Positions 16,904 to 26,173 are shown, counted from the first letter of the stretch. The stretch is 64,000 nucleotides of DNA from Bacillus sp. ISL-55 (GCF_018613155.1 NZ_JAGGQU010000006.1:120671-184670); one strand, 5' to 3'. Translations and numbers: made by a program. The notes: generated by a model from the sequence alone, not told the origin.

Positions 16904-18135
16904 TCCGCCTCCGTTAAGCTCTTGGCTGTTTCGTAAAAAATACCTACCGCTCTAGCTATGTCTTCAGATTCAGACGATTCTTCCGGACAATGGCTAAGTC
17001 CATTTTTGCTTGGAATGAACAGCATTCCTACTTCTGTATAGTCGGATAAAACCATAGCATCGTGTCCTGCACCGCTATTGATCGAACAATGAGGAATTTC
17101 TAACGCGTCGCTTTTCTCTTTTAAAAGAGAACGAATAGCCGGATTCAGTTCTTTTGGCTGGATGTATAACAGCTGCTCTACCGCTGTTTGAATTCCATTT
17201 TTAATATAAGAATGAACTAGAGTCCTTGTTTTCTCGATGACATCTAAGACGTGTTCTTCCTTTCCAGATCGAATATCAACCGAGAAGACTACCTGATCAG
17301 GAATCACATTGGCGCCATTCGGGTAAACATTCAAGCGGCCGGTAGTGATGACCGTTCCTTCGCCCGCTTCTGCAGCAAGTTCTGGCAAACGACCGATAAT
17401 ATTAGCCGCAGCTACCAGTGCGTCGGCACGGCGGTCCATCGGTGTCGTTCCTGCGTGCCCTGCCTGCCCTTTCACAGTCACTTCCAGCTGAGTGAGACCA
17501 ACAATTGCCTCGACAACTCCAATCGGAATCTCCTTTTCTTCTAAAATAGGACCTTGTTCAATATGTAACTCGAGGAAAGCCTTCATCGTCTTCGGATCTC
17601 TTTTTTTCGGGAGAGAGGAGTCAAGCCCGATTTCAGCCATTGCTTCAACTGTTGAAACACCGTTTTTGTCTCTAAGATTTCGAAAATCTTCCTCACCCAG
17701 CAAGCCGACCATTCCTCGGGATCCCATTAATCCTCCGCCAAACCTTGCACCTTCTTCCTCGACCAATGCAACGATTTCGAGAGGATACTTGGGCGTTAAG
17801 TTATTTTTAGCAAAGAGTGCTGCTACCTCAAGAGCGGCAACAACACCAGCTGGACCATCATAGGAGCCGCCGTGAGGGACCGAGTCAAAATGCGACCCGA
17901 CCATCACGCTCGGTCCGTCCTTCAGAGTTCCTTCCAGTTTGCCAAAAATATTACCGAATCCATCTTCTCTAACCTGGAGCCCATACTCTCTCATTTTTCC
18001 TTTAATATAATTGCGAGTCTTAAGATCCTCCTGGCTGTATGTCAGCCTTGTCGTCCCTTTACCGGGAGTCGCAGTGTACTCACTGATCTGATTAATATGC
18101 TGTTCAATACGTTCCTTTAATTCTACCAATCTCAT
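16900..18135 (-). CDS. Zn-dependent N-carbamoyl-L-amino acid hydrolase/allantoate amidohydrolase family
   Basis: A 411-residue M20-superfamily enzyme of the hydantoinase/carbamoylase branch. Motifs are GSHFDSVPHGGSYDGPAGV, EEEGARFGGGLMGSRGMVG, LHIEQGPILEE, GQAGHAGTTPMDRR and INSGAGHDAMVLS. Such enzymes cleave carbamoyl or ureido groups from amino acids or allantoate. It follows a membrane-protein gene and precedes a second M20 hydrolase, suggesting uptake and two-step hydrolysis of an N-substituted amino acid. The specific substrate is not decided. Confidence 0.85.
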   Translation of the reverse strand: MRLVELKERIEQHINQISEYTATPGKGTTRLTYSQEDLKTRNYIKGKMREYGLQVREDGFGNIFGKLEGTLKDGPSVMVGSHFDSVPHGGSYDGPAGVVAALEVAALFAKNNLTPKYPLEIVALVEEEGARFGGGLMGSRGMVGLLGEEDFRNLRDKNGVSTVEAMAEIGLDSSLPKKRDPKTMKAFLELHIEQGPILEEKEIPIGVVEAIVGLTQLEVTVKGQAGHAGTTPMDRRADALVAAANIIGRLPELAAEAGEGTVITTGRLNVYPNGANVIPDQVVFSVDIRSGKEEHVLDVIEKTRTLVHSYIKNGIQTAVEQLLYIQPKELNPAIRSLLKEKSDALEIPHCSINSGAGHDAMVLSDYTEVGMLFIPSKNGLSHCPEESSESEDIARAVGIFYETAKSLTEAE

Positions 18136-18147
18136 TCCCCTCTTTTC

Positions 18148-19341
18148 TTACAGAAATCCTACGAAGATACCAGCAAGTACGACCGATACGATCGTGACGG
18201 TCACAAAGCCGCCCACAAGCATTGGCGGAAGCATATGGCTGGTCAAGGCTTCTCTTTCTTTTTCATCCTCAGTCAAGGAGTTGATGACTTCATTGGTGAT
18301 GATATAATCTGCCGGGAAGCCATAAAGTGCTGTCAATGATACAGCAAAGGCCATTTCTTTGCTCACCTTTAAAATCTTGCCGACGATAAATGAGAAGATG
18401 TACATTCCTGTGATCCCAAGGACAATCGCACCAAGCAGCGGAACAATGATTTCAAGAAGCATTCCTGGTGTAGCCTGCTTCAATCCATCGAAAATGAATA
18501 ACATCAAGACGAGAATCGCGATTCCAAATCCATTTGCCTTTTGCAGGGCCTGCTTTTCCAGAAATCCTACGCTTGTTCCGATAACACCAAATAATAATGC
18601 AAGTACGAACGGGCTTACCGAAACGACAGGAGCCAAAAATGTAGAAGTTTGATATGCAAGAAAAGCGACCAAAGAAAGTCTGAAAAACTTAAAGAATTCA
18701 GTGTTATATTTTTCTGGAAGGTTTTTAAAAAGCTTTAATTCAGCAGTTGGCACAGCGGCCTCTACAGTTGCAGCTACTTCGTTTGCTGCAAGACTGCCCT
18801 CGCGATATTGCTTTAAAAGTCTCTTTCCTTCTTTTTTCAGAACGAGTGAGGTTAATGGGTAACCCGCAAAACCCTGCATGACATAAATAACAATCGCGAA
18901 TACCGACAGTGTTGCAAGACCGGCTTCCTTTGCGCCCTCAGACATGATCAAGGCGGAAACGACTCCACCAACTAAAGGTGGTACGGCAACAACCATTGTC
19001 TGGAATCCAAAGATGAGAGTACCGACACTCATTAGGACAGCTACAATTCCCAAAATACCTGATAACGCAATGACGATGGTTTTCCATTGATTTTTCAATT
19101 CTTGGATCGATAGCAATGTTCCCATATTTGTTATTAACAAATACATCATCATCACAGCCACTGCCGATGGTACACCAGCAAGTGCTACGATTTCTTTCGG
19201 GAAAAACGTCCAGTACCCGATCAGGAACAAAACAGCCGAGACGAACATGGACGGAATCCATGCCTTCGTCCTGACAGCAACTAAATCACCCACTAGTAAA
19301 ATGAATACAACAATAACCAAAGCTAACATCTGTGACATCAT
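18148..19341 (-). CDS. Multi-pass membrane protein, putative transporter
   Basis: About 397 residues with roughly ten hydrophobic segments, a central cytoplasmic loop (KKEGKRLLKQYREGSL) and glycine-rich helix breaks (VPPLVGGVVSALIMSEGAKEAG). The layout resembles sodium-coupled carboxylate carriers, but I cannot assign a family. The ORF is open to 19353; a GGGGGG ribosome site just before the paired ATGs at 19341/19338 argues for the shorter start. As the first gene before two M20 hydrolases it probably imports their substrate. Confidence 0.7.
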   Translation of the reverse strand: MMSQMLALVIVVFILLVGDLVAVRTKAWIPSMFVSAVLFLIGYWTFFPKEIVALAGVPSAVAVMMMYLLITNMGTLLSIQELKNQWKTIVIALSGILGIVAVLMSVGTLIFGFQTMVVAVPPLVGGVVSALIMSEGAKEAGLATLSVFAIVIYVMQGFAGYPLTSLVLKKEGKRLLKQYREGSLAANEVAATVEAAVPTAELKLFKNLPEKYNTEFFKFFRLSLVAFLAYQTSTFLAPVVSVSPFVLALLFGVIGTSVGFLEKQALQKANGFGIAILVLMLFIFDGLKQATPGMLLEIIVPLLGAIVLGITGMYIFSFIVGKILKVSKEMAFAVSLTALYGFPADYIITNEVINSLTEDEKEREALTSHMLPPMLVGGFVTVTIVSVVLAGIFVGFL

Positions 19342-19373
19342 GAATCCCCCCATTTTCTTTTTTACTTAAACGC

Positions 19374-19386
19374 TTCGCTTTGCGAA
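19374..19386 (-). promoter_or_regulatory. Palindromic operator candidate in the 5' leader
   Basis: TTCGC-TTT-GCGAA, a 5+5 inverted repeat between the predicted transcription start and the transporter ribosome site. The position fits a repressor site, but no cognate regulator is nearby. Confidence 0.4.
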
Positions 19387-19406
19387 AGAAAAAAGTATTA
19401 GGTACG

Positions 19407-19435
19407 ATAATAATATAGATATAATATTCAGTCAA
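19407..19435 (-). promoter_or_regulatory. SigA promoter of the transporter/M20 hydrolase operon
   Basis: The reverse strand carries TTGACT, a 17-nt spacer and TATTAT, ending about 65 nt before the transporter start. A cre-like near-palindrome AGAAAACGGTTTCT lies upstream at 19459-19472. Confidence 0.7.
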
Positions 19436-19503
19436 TTATAAATTTTAGAATTTTTAAAAGAAAACGGTTTCTTTTAACTTTCGGTGCTTATGACCTAGAA
19501 ATT

Positions 19504-19536
19504 AAAAAAGGCGAGCCGCTAATATAGCGGCTCGCC
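19504..19536 (-). terminator. Terminator of the 72-residue hypothetical gene
   Basis: Perfect 11-bp stem GGCGAGCCGCT/AGCGGCTCGCC with loop AATAT, followed on the reverse strand by TTTTTT. Confidence 0.92.
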
Positions 19537-19552
19537 AGATAAATTTATACTT

Positions 19553-19771
19553 TTAGTCAGGATTTTTTGTTTTCAGGGAAACAGCCAGTGGCTTTTTATC
19601 CAAACAGTATTCCATGAGGACAATTTTTCCTTCAAGTTCAAGGTGCTTAGCCAGGGCGATCACTTCTTCCCCTTCTTCAGCTGAGGATACAGACGAAATT
19701 TTCAAGTTGCCATCACTATTTTGGATTTGGTTAAATAGCTCTTCTTTTGACATTTTCGCTTTCGTCTTCAT
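19553..19771 (-). CDS. Small acidic hypothetical protein
   Basis: About 72 residues, charged, starting MKTKAKMSKEELFNQ, with VIALAKHLELEGKIVLMEYCL near the end. There is one cysteine and no membrane segment. The ATG at 19771 is preferred over an upstream GTG because the AAGAAGGGGTG ribosome site overlaps that GTG. A strong terminator follows. No family is recognised. Confidence 0.65.
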   Translation of the reverse strand: MKTKAKMSKEELFNQIQNSDGNLKISSVSSAEEGEEVIALAKHLELEGKIVLMEYCLDKKPLAVSLKTKNPD

Positions 19772-19879
19772 CTTTATCACCCCTTCTTAGGAATTACCTT
19801 TCTTTACCCGGGGATGATAAAGGTGAATCAAGGGAATAAGAACCACTTATGGAAAAATAGCCCTTCGTCCAAGGTTAGT

Positions 19880-20243
19880 AGTTACTTATAATTCAAGTTT
19901 CGGCATTTTAGTGGCACTAATGGCGCTTATTGGTTACCTATAATTCAAGTTTTTGCATTTTTAGGGCACCAATAGCGCTTATTGGTTACCTATAATTCAA
20001 GTTTTAGTATTTTTAGAGCACCAATGGCGCTTATTGGTTACCTATAATTCTAGTTACGTCATTTTTAGGGCACCAATAGCACTTATTAGTTACCTAAAAT
20101 TCTAGTTACGTCATTTTTAGGGCACCAATGGCGCTTATTGGTTACCTATAATTCTAGGTTTGGTTCTTTCAGGGCTCCAATATCGCCTATTGATTACCTT
20201 AAAATCCATTTCTACTGTTTTAAGGTCACCAATACTGCCTAAC
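19880..20243. repeat. Seven tandem copies of a 52-bp repeat
   Basis: Units begin at 19880, 19932, 19984, 20036, 20088, 20140 and 20192, each exactly 52 bp and without spacers. A typical unit starts GGTTACCTATAATTC and ends CACCAATAGCGCTTATT. At most unit junctions ACCAATA-GCGCT-TATTGGT forms a short hairpin. The middle units are most alike and the outer ones more diverged. The array fills the space between two leftward genes. Its last bases overlap the stop codon of the VOC gene. Confidence 0.92.
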
Positions 20244-20613
20244 AGTTACAAATCATCAAGACATTCCCGTCTGGATCCTTGAAGTTAAAGTAAGCAAAAT
20301 CGCCGATTCGCTCAATTTCTTTAGTTATTATAATTCCATTCGATTTTACAAAATCATAGGCTTCATCAACATCATCTACCAGGAAATTAAACAAAACATG
20401 GTCGGAAGGCTTCAAATTAAAGCCTGGGTCAAAGGTGTGATCGTCCAGGGTTAATCCTGTTTCAGATGTAACCGGGATATTATGGACTGGTGATTCTACC
20501 TTTTCGGCATCAAATCGTACTCCCAGCAGGTTATAGTACCATTCAGCAGATTTTTTCAAATTGCTCACGTGGATAAAAACATTGTTTACTTTATTGTATA
20601 GTGGTGATTTCAC
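20239..20613 (-). CDS. VOC-superfamily (glyoxalase-like) protein
   Basis: About 124 residues with the paired beta-alpha-beta-beta-beta fold of vicinal-oxygen-chelate proteins: VNNVFIHVSNLKKSAEWYYN, then LFNFLVDDVDEAYDFV and FNFKDPDGNVLMICNC. The GTG at 20613 is chosen because AGGAGGAGAAAAT lies just before it and the family motif begins right after; the ORF is open 75 nt further upstream. Metal ligands and substrate are undecided. The stop codon falls inside the last unit of the 52-bp repeat array. Confidence 0.8.
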   Translation of the reverse strand: MKSPLYNKVNNVFIHVSNLKKSAEWYYNLLGVRFDAEKVESPVHNIPVTSETGLTLDDHTFDPGFNLKPSDHVLFNFLVDDVDEAYDFVKSNGIIITKEIERIGDFAYFNFKDPDGNVLMICNC

Positions 20614-20692
20614 ATTTTCTCCTCCTAAAATGATTGTTCTCATAGCTTTCTTGTTGTCCTGTTTCTGATCAGGATGTTTCCTGTCCATGTTG

Positions 20693-21295
20693 TCATCCTT
20701 TTTCTGACCGAGAATTTCTTATTACCAAAAATTCATTTTCGTAGTAACTGAATTTATCTCTTTTAAACAAACGCTCTATTTCCATTTCGAGCTCCTCTAG
20801 TAACGGGAACGTTGACGAATGCCCTATGCTTTTCAACAATTTTCTGTAATACCAATCCTGTTTGTCTCTTCCGCGTTTGAACCTGCTCCAAACTTCTTCG
20901 CCACATTGTTCGACGTCCTTGCGGATGGACCTGACATTATGCAATTTGTCTGCACAAGCTACCACGCGGATTTCTTCTGATGCAGTTTTCAGAAACTCGA
21001 TTGTGTGTTCCTTTCTCTCTTCCCAGGAAAGAGACTTGTCTGGCTCTGAGCAGCCTCCGACGATCATTGCAATTTCTTTTCCAAACTCCCGCTCGATATC
21101 TTCCAGTGTTAAGTCGGTATCTTCAACCGTATCGTGCAAAATTCCGGCTGCAATCATTTCTTCGCGGTATCCCGCTTTTTGTAAAATCATCCCTACTGCC
21201 ACGGGGTGGGCAATATACGGGATTTTTGTATTTTTGCGATATTGTCCTTCATGTGCCATTGAAGCAATCTGCAATGCTTTCTCAATTATATCCAT
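20693..21295 (-). CDS. HD-domain phosphohydrolase of the RelA/SpoT hydrolase (MESH1/SAH-like) type
   Basis: A 200-residue single-domain protein. It has the alarmone-hydrolase signature: HEGQYRKNTKIPYIAHPVAV, then ILHDTVEDTDLTLEDI with the HD and catalytic ED pairs, and ACADKLHNVRSIRKD. It has no synthetase, TGS or ACT domain. Small single-domain enzymes of this kind remove pyrophosphate from (p)ppGpp or act on related nucleotides. The activity here is inferred from motifs. The last 40 residues are charged and specific to this protein. Confidence 0.82.
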   Translation of the reverse strand: MDIIEKALQIASMAHEGQYRKNTKIPYIAHPVAVGMILQKAGYREEMIAAGILHDTVEDTDLTLEDIEREFGKEIAMIVGGCSEPDKSLSWEERKEHTIEFLKTASEEIRVVACADKLHNVRSIRKDVEQCGEEVWSRFKRGRDKQDWYYRKLLKSIGHSSTFPLLEELEMEIERLFKRDKFSYYENEFLVIRNSRSEKG

Positions 21296-21434
21296 TCAAT
21301 TCTCCTCCAGTTTTTCAGATACTTACTTACTTCTTTAATGGATCAGTAAATCCTTCCTTACGAAAACGGCAAACCTGATTATTTTTCCCAAAATATTCTG
21401 CTATATTTAGTATATAAACATTTGGGAGGCTGAC

Positions 21435-22742
21435 ATGGAAAAACTGACTGACCACTTAATCGTCATTTCCTTTGACTGTCTTTCTGAGCATGATGTCCCA
21501 TTGCTCAGGGAGCTGCCAAATTTTAAGGCTTTTATACAAAATAGTTCTTTCTGTACACAGGTGGAAACCATCTATCCTTCTGTTACATACCCTTGCCATG
21601 CGACGATCGTGACCGGCAATTTCCCTAATCGGCACGGCATTGTCAACAATACATTTATCCAGCCTGGCAAAATTTCACCAGACTGGTACTGGCACCGTCG
21701 CCATGTTAAAGGGACAACCCTCTACGATGAGGCTAAAAAGGCGGGCATGAAAACTGCCGCTTTATTATGGCCAGTCACGGCAAGAGCCAATATTGACTAC
21801 AACATGCCTGAAATTTTTGCGAACAGGCCGTGGCATCACCAGATTCCTGTTTCTCTATCCAATGGGAGTCCTCGTTACCAACTTGAAATGAACTCGAAAT
21901 TCGGGCATATCAGAAACGGATTGAATCAGCCTGAGCTTGATGACTTCGTTTTGGAAGCAACAGTGGAAACCATCAAAACAAGAAAGCCTGAACTGATGTT
22001 GATTCATCTTGTCGATCTCGACTCCCAGCGCCATATTCACGGTTTTTCATCAGAAGAAGCACTGGGTGCGCTTCACCGCCATGATGAGAGACTTGGGAGA
22101 ATCATGAATGCCCTCAAAGAGACCGGTATAGCTGAGAATTCAACCGTGGTCCTTCTTGGTGATCACAGTGCACTAGATGAGTCTAAAGTGGTGAAATTAA
22201 ACGTATTATTTAAAGAACGCGGACTTATCCAAACCAATGCTTCAGGCAAAGTGAGCGATTGGAAAGCCTATTGCAAGAGTTGTGACGGCTCAGCCTATAT
22301 CTATGTAAAAAATCAAAACGATGATGCTATGAAAAATCAAGTTGCAGATATATTAGCTGATCTTTTACAGGACAAAAGCAACGGCATTGAAGCAGCCATC
22401 ACTGGTGCCGAAGCAAATGCAAAAGGAGCTGATGGAACAGCCTTCAGGATGCTGGAAGCTTCCAGAGGATATTACTTTAGCGAGTCAATAGACGGTGACT
22501 ACATTGAAGAAGTAACCGAACAGGATGCCAGGGCGAAAAAGTACACGTTTGCCTGTCATGGATACTCCCCTGAAAAAGAAGGTTATCACACTGTTTTTTT
22601 CGCAGCAGGAAAAGGCATTCGCCCAGGAATCTCCATCAAGTCTATGCACCTTGTAGACGAAGGCCCGACCTTTGCTCGCCTTCTTGGCCTGGACCTCGGC
22701 GATACAGACGGCTCCATCCTCGAAGGGATTTTGGATATTTAG
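21435..22742 (+). CDS. Alkaline phosphatase superfamily phosphodiesterase (intracellular)
   Basis: A 435-residue NPP-like enzyme without a signal peptide. The first metal site is VISFDCLSEHD (Asp14), the nucleophile loop is TIYPSVTYPCHATIVTGN with Thr51, and later motifs are LVDLDSQRH, LLGDHSAL and FACHGYSPEKEGYH. The family cleaves nucleotide or other phosphodiesters. It differs from the exported relative at 2599 by lacking a signal and several insertions. It is a single gene, ATG after TGGGAGG, in an otherwise unrelated neighbourhood. Confidence 0.85.
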   Translation: MEKLTDHLIVISFDCLSEHDVPLLRELPNFKAFIQNSSFCTQVETIYPSVTYPCHATIVTGNFPNRHGIVNNTFIQPGKISPDWYWHRRHVKGTTLYDEAKKAGMKTAALLWPVTARANIDYNMPEIFANRPWHHQIPVSLSNGSPRYQLEMNSKFGHIRNGLNQPELDDFVLEATVETIKTRKPELMLIHLVDLDSQRHIHGFSSEEALGALHRHDERLGRIMNALKETGIAENSTVVLLGDHSALDESKVVKLNVLFKERGLIQTNASGKVSDWKAYCKSCDGSAYIYVKNQNDDAMKNQVADILADLLQDKSNGIEAAITGAEANAKGADGTAFRMLEASRGYYFSESIDGDYIEEVTEQDARAKKYTFACHGYSPEKEGYHTVFFAAGKGIRPGISIKSMHLVDEGPTFARLLGLDLGDTDGSILEGILDI

Positions 22743-22906
22743 CACTAGGAAAGAAGGTCTTTGAGGAACTCGAAGCGAATTATATTACAAGTTGATAGAG
22801 ATATTTTATCGGTTAAGCACTTTTTTACCGGTGGGCACTTTAAAAAGATTGAGAAGGTATAGTTCAACTTAATAGACAAAAATACAATCTTATTGGGGGC
22901 AAAAGG

Positions 22907-24178
22907 ATGAAAGGTTTTACGAAGGAAGAGAGCAGCTGGATTCGTTATGACTGGGCAAGCTCGGCTTATTCGATTATCATTTCGACGGCTGTGTTCCCGC
23001 TATTTTATAAAGCTTCCGCAACTGATGCTGGTGTGAGCCTGTCCAATTCGACTGCCTATTTAGGTTATACAATTGCGATCGCTACCTTCATTCTGGCATT
23101 GATCGGCCCGATTCTCGGAACCATTGCGGACTACCAAGGCATGAAGAAACGATTCTTCACCATTTTCTTTACGTTAGGGATCACCTTTACAGCTGGGCTT
23201 GCCTTCGTGCCAAGCGGAAACTGGCTCATGCTGCTTGTCGTCTACACCCTGGCCGTGCTCGGATCGACTGGTTCAAACATTTTCTATGACGCCTTTATCG
23301 TTGATGTAACGACGGATGAACGGATGGACAGAGTCTCAGCTCGCGGATACGGAATGGGTTACATCGGAAGTACGATTCCATTCATCATCAGTATCGCAAT
23401 CATAATATTGGCCCAGACAAAGGTCTTGCCAATTTCTATGACTTTGGCCAGTCAGACAGCTTTTATCATTACCGCCATCTGGTGGGGACTTTTCTCCATT
23501 CCCATGTTTAAAAATGTGCACCAAAAGCATTACATCGAGCGTGAACCGCAACTTGTGCTCCAAAGCTTTAGACGTTTAGCAAAAACCTTTAAAGAAATCC
23601 GCAAATACAGGGCATTATTTTTATTCTTATTAGCTTATTTCTTCTACATTGACGGTGTTGGAACGATCATTACGATGTCTACAGCTTACGGAACCGATTT
23701 AGGCATCAGCTCTACGAACCTATTAATCATCCTTTTCGCTACCCAGGTCGTCGCCTGGCCGTTCGCGATTTTATTCGGGAAATTATCCGAACGTTTTACC
23801 GGTAAAAAAATGCTGTATGTCGGAATTACCGTTTATATCTTTGTTTGTATCTACGCTTACTTCCTGGAAACAACGACTGACTTCTGGATCCTGGCAATGC
23901 TTGTCGCTACATCACAGGGCGGTATTCAGGCATTAAGCCGATCTTATTTTGCAAAATTGGTGCCCAAAGCGAATGCGAATGAGTTTTTCGGATTCTACAA
24001 CATATTTGGGAAGTTCGCTTCAATCATGGGGCCGCTTATGGTCGGTCTTACAGCACAGCTTACTGGCAATTCGAGTATGGGAGTTTTCAGTCTCGTCATC
24101 CTTTTCGTAATCGGGATGGTCATTCTCGCGTTTGTTCCAGAACCAGAACAACAGCCTCAAGCGCCTGAAATTGTGTAA
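22907..24178 (+). CDS. UMF1/Atg22-type major facilitator transporter
   Basis: A 423-residue protein with about 12 membrane helices. The amino-terminal WIRYDWASSAYSIIISTAVFP motif and ILGTIADYQGMKKR loop are typical of the UMF1 family related to yeast vacuolar exporter Atg22. Substrates of bacterial members are unknown; amino acid export is a guess from the yeast relative. The gene starts with ATG after TTGGGGG and ends in an intrinsic terminator. Confidence 0.85.
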   Translation: MKGFTKEESSWIRYDWASSAYSIIISTAVFPLFYKASATDAGVSLSNSTAYLGYTIAIATFILALIGPILGTIADYQGMKKRFFTIFFTLGITFTAGLAFVPSGNWLMLLVVYTLAVLGSTGSNIFYDAFIVDVTTDERMDRVSARGYGMGYIGSTIPFIISIAIIILAQTKVLPISMTLASQTAFIITAIWWGLFSIPMFKNVHQKHYIEREPQLVLQSFRRLAKTFKEIRKYRALFLFLLAYFFYIDGVGTIITMSTAYGTDLGISSTNLLIILFATQVVAWPFAILFGKLSERFTGKKMLYVGITVYIFVCIYAYFLETTTDFWILAMLVATSQGGIQALSRSYFAKLVPKANANEFFGFYNIFGKFASIMGPLMVGLTAQLTGNSSMGVFSLVILFVIGMVILAFVPEPEQQPQAPEIV

Positions 24179-24189
24179 TCAACTCAACT

Positions 24190-24217
24190 GCCTCTGGGAA
24201 ACCAGAGGCTTTTTTTA
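24190..24217 (+). terminator. Terminator of the UMF1 transporter gene
   Basis: Perfect 8-bp stem GCCTCTGG/CCAGAGGC with loop GAAA, followed by eight T residues. Confidence 0.92.
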
Positions 24218-24244
24218 AAATGAATGGAGGTTTTCTAGAAGTTT

Positions 24245-25717
24245 ATGAAAAAACTAAAGCTTTCCTTAATGACCATTGGCAGCCTGCTCCTAGTTTTCAT
24301 TATTGTCACCTTGTTCAATGCCCTCACCTTGGAATCCCGCCAGCCATCACCCAAACAATTCAATGGCACTATTAAAGAAGACCATGCGATTAAAACACTT
24401 TCACAGGCAATTCAATTTAAAACGATCTCCTACCAGGACCGCAGCAAAATGGACCTAACTGAATTAGACCGTTTCATTTCATTTTTAAAAGAGAGCTTTC
24501 CAATCGTACATGAAGAGCTTGAGCTAGAAATGGTAAATGGGCACTCACTGATATATTTATGGAAAGGAACAGACTCTACGAAGCTTCCAATTGGATTGAC
24601 CAGCCATTACGATGTGGTTCCCGTCCTTGAAGGCACGGAGGAAAACTGGGAGCACGACCCTTTCAGCGGGACAGTCGCAGACGGAAAGATTTGGGGTCGC
24701 GGTACACTGGATGACAAAATCGGTGTGATTGGAATACTTGAAGCAGCAGAACACCTGCTCAAAGAAGGTTATCAGCCTGCCCGCGATATCTATCTCATGT
24801 TCGGCCATGATGAAGAAATCGGCGGTGATGAAGGAGCGGCAATGATTGTAAGCACCCTTAATGAACGAGGCATCAAGTTTGATTTCGTTTTAGATGAAGG
24901 AGGAGCCATCGTCGAGAACATGGTTCCAGGTGTCAATCAACCCGTCGGCGTTGTCGGTGTTTCTGAAAAAGGTTCTGCGACTGCAGAGCTGTCAATTGAA
25001 GGAAGCGGCGGCCATTCTTCACAGCCAAAAGACCGGACGAACATCGGCAGGATTGCCAGCGCGATCGCCAAGCTGGAAGAAACCCAGTTCCCCGCCGACT
25101 TGAAAGGAACTGGTGAGGATCTATTTGAGTTTGTCGCACCTGAAATGAGCTTTGCCATGAAATATGTCTTTGCCAATAAGTTCATTTTCGAACCGGTTAT
25201 CGAAAAAATCCTCCTGCAGCAGCCGGCATCATCTGCGCTGATCAGGACAACGATAGCTCCAACAATCTTCCATGCTGGCGAACAGTATAACGCCCTTCCA
25301 GAAAAAGCATCGGCTATCATCAACCTGCGCCTCATGCCGGGTGATTCGTTGGAAGAAGTGAAGGATTATATCGAAAAAACGATTGATGACGAGGATATCA
25401 AAGTGACAATAGAGGGTTCAGAAGCCTCAGGTGTTTCCGCCGTTGACAGCTGGCATTTCAAAACAATCCAGCAAAGCGCGAAAAATGTCTATGATGAAGC
25501 AGTCATCGCACCCTATTTAATGTTCGCCGGATCCGATGCAAAGCATTATGACAGCATCGCCGAAAACACCTACAGGTTCCTGCCAGTACAGCTGACTTCT
25601 GAAGACCTGAACCGCATGCATGGTACAAATGAGCATATAAGTATTGATAACTATTTGAACGCGATCAGTTTTTATATAGAAGTTATTAGGGAAGCCGATA
25701 AGAAAACAATGGAGTAG
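24245..25717 (+). CDS. M20 peptidase, carboxypeptidase S/PM20D1-like, membrane anchored
   Basis: A 490-residue metallopeptidase with one amino-terminal membrane helix (residues about 5-28), so the catalytic part is likely outside the cell. Zinc-site motifs are LTSHYDVVPV, WGRGTLDDKIGVIG, GHDEEIGGDEGA, DEGGAIV and the late AGSDAKHY. Length and motifs fit the PM20D1/Cps1 branch, which handles N-acyl amino acids or dipeptides. The ribosome site (TGGAGG) is unusually far, 14 nt, from the ATG. Confidence 0.83.
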   Translation: MKKLKLSLMTIGSLLLVFIIVTLFNALTLESRQPSPKQFNGTIKEDHAIKTLSQAIQFKTISYQDRSKMDLTELDRFISFLKESFPIVHEELELEMVNGHSLIYLWKGTDSTKLPIGLTSHYDVVPVLEGTEENWEHDPFSGTVADGKIWGRGTLDDKIGVIGILEAAEHLLKEGYQPARDIYLMFGHDEEIGGDEGAAMIVSTLNERGIKFDFVLDEGGAIVENMVPGVNQPVGVVGVSEKGSATAELSIEGSGGHSSQPKDRTNIGRIASAIAKLEETQFPADLKGTGEDLFEFVAPEMSFAMKYVFANKFIFEPVIEKILLQQPASSALIRTTIAPTIFHAGEQYNALPEKASAIINLRLMPGDSLEEVKDYIEKTIDDEDIKVTIEGSEASGVSAVDSWHFKTIQQSAKNVYDEAVIAPYLMFAGSDAKHYDSIAENTYRFLPVQLTSEDLNRMHGTNEHISIDNYLNAISFYIEVIREADKKTME

Positions 25718-25853
25718 GATTTAGAGGGGTTGGGTTGAGTGTTATTTCACTTAAATAATGCTCGCCCAATTGCTAAAGGTTATCAAACAAGCTATTTTTT
25801 ATCCGAACCATGACTGAACTCTCTTTCCGGTTATTTAAAACGAGGTGAAATGG

Positions 25854-26060
25854 ATGAAACTTTATTGGCTATCTTTTATGTTTTTACTCTTTATCTGGCT
25901 CACCCTATCCTCCATTTACTCATACCCAGTATGGTGGTCAATCTTTACGGCAAATCGTTCTACCCATACTCCTAACATTGAGCAGTTTTCTTTAATCAAA
26001 GTAACTATTGTTTTACTTATTTCAATCGGCATAATGTTTATGCTGAAAAACCGACAGTAA
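25854..26060 (+). CDS. Small two-helix membrane protein
   Basis: 68 residues, starting MKLYWLSFMFLLF. There are two hydrophobic helices (about residues 3-22 and 46-64) joined by a Trp/Tyr-rich loop. The ATG at 25854 follows GAGGTG at six nt; the upstream GTG in that motif is the ribosome site itself. No family is recognised. Confidence 0.6.
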   Translation: MKLYWLSFMFLLFIWLTLSSIYSYPVWWSIFTANRSTHTPNIEQFSLIKVTIVLLISIGIMFMLKNRQ

Positions 26061-26173
26061 AAAATAAACTCTACCGTGGACTAGCAAGTGAAAATCATCA
26101 CGTTATACTTGCCTTTTCTGGATGCTCCCCACTCCCCTTTCATACTTACCATTTAAATTTTTCATCTCTTGTC

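Noticed and set aside
19880-20243. Possible CRISPR array
   Set aside because: Units are directly contiguous with no unique spacers, the unit itself diverges, and there are no cas genes.
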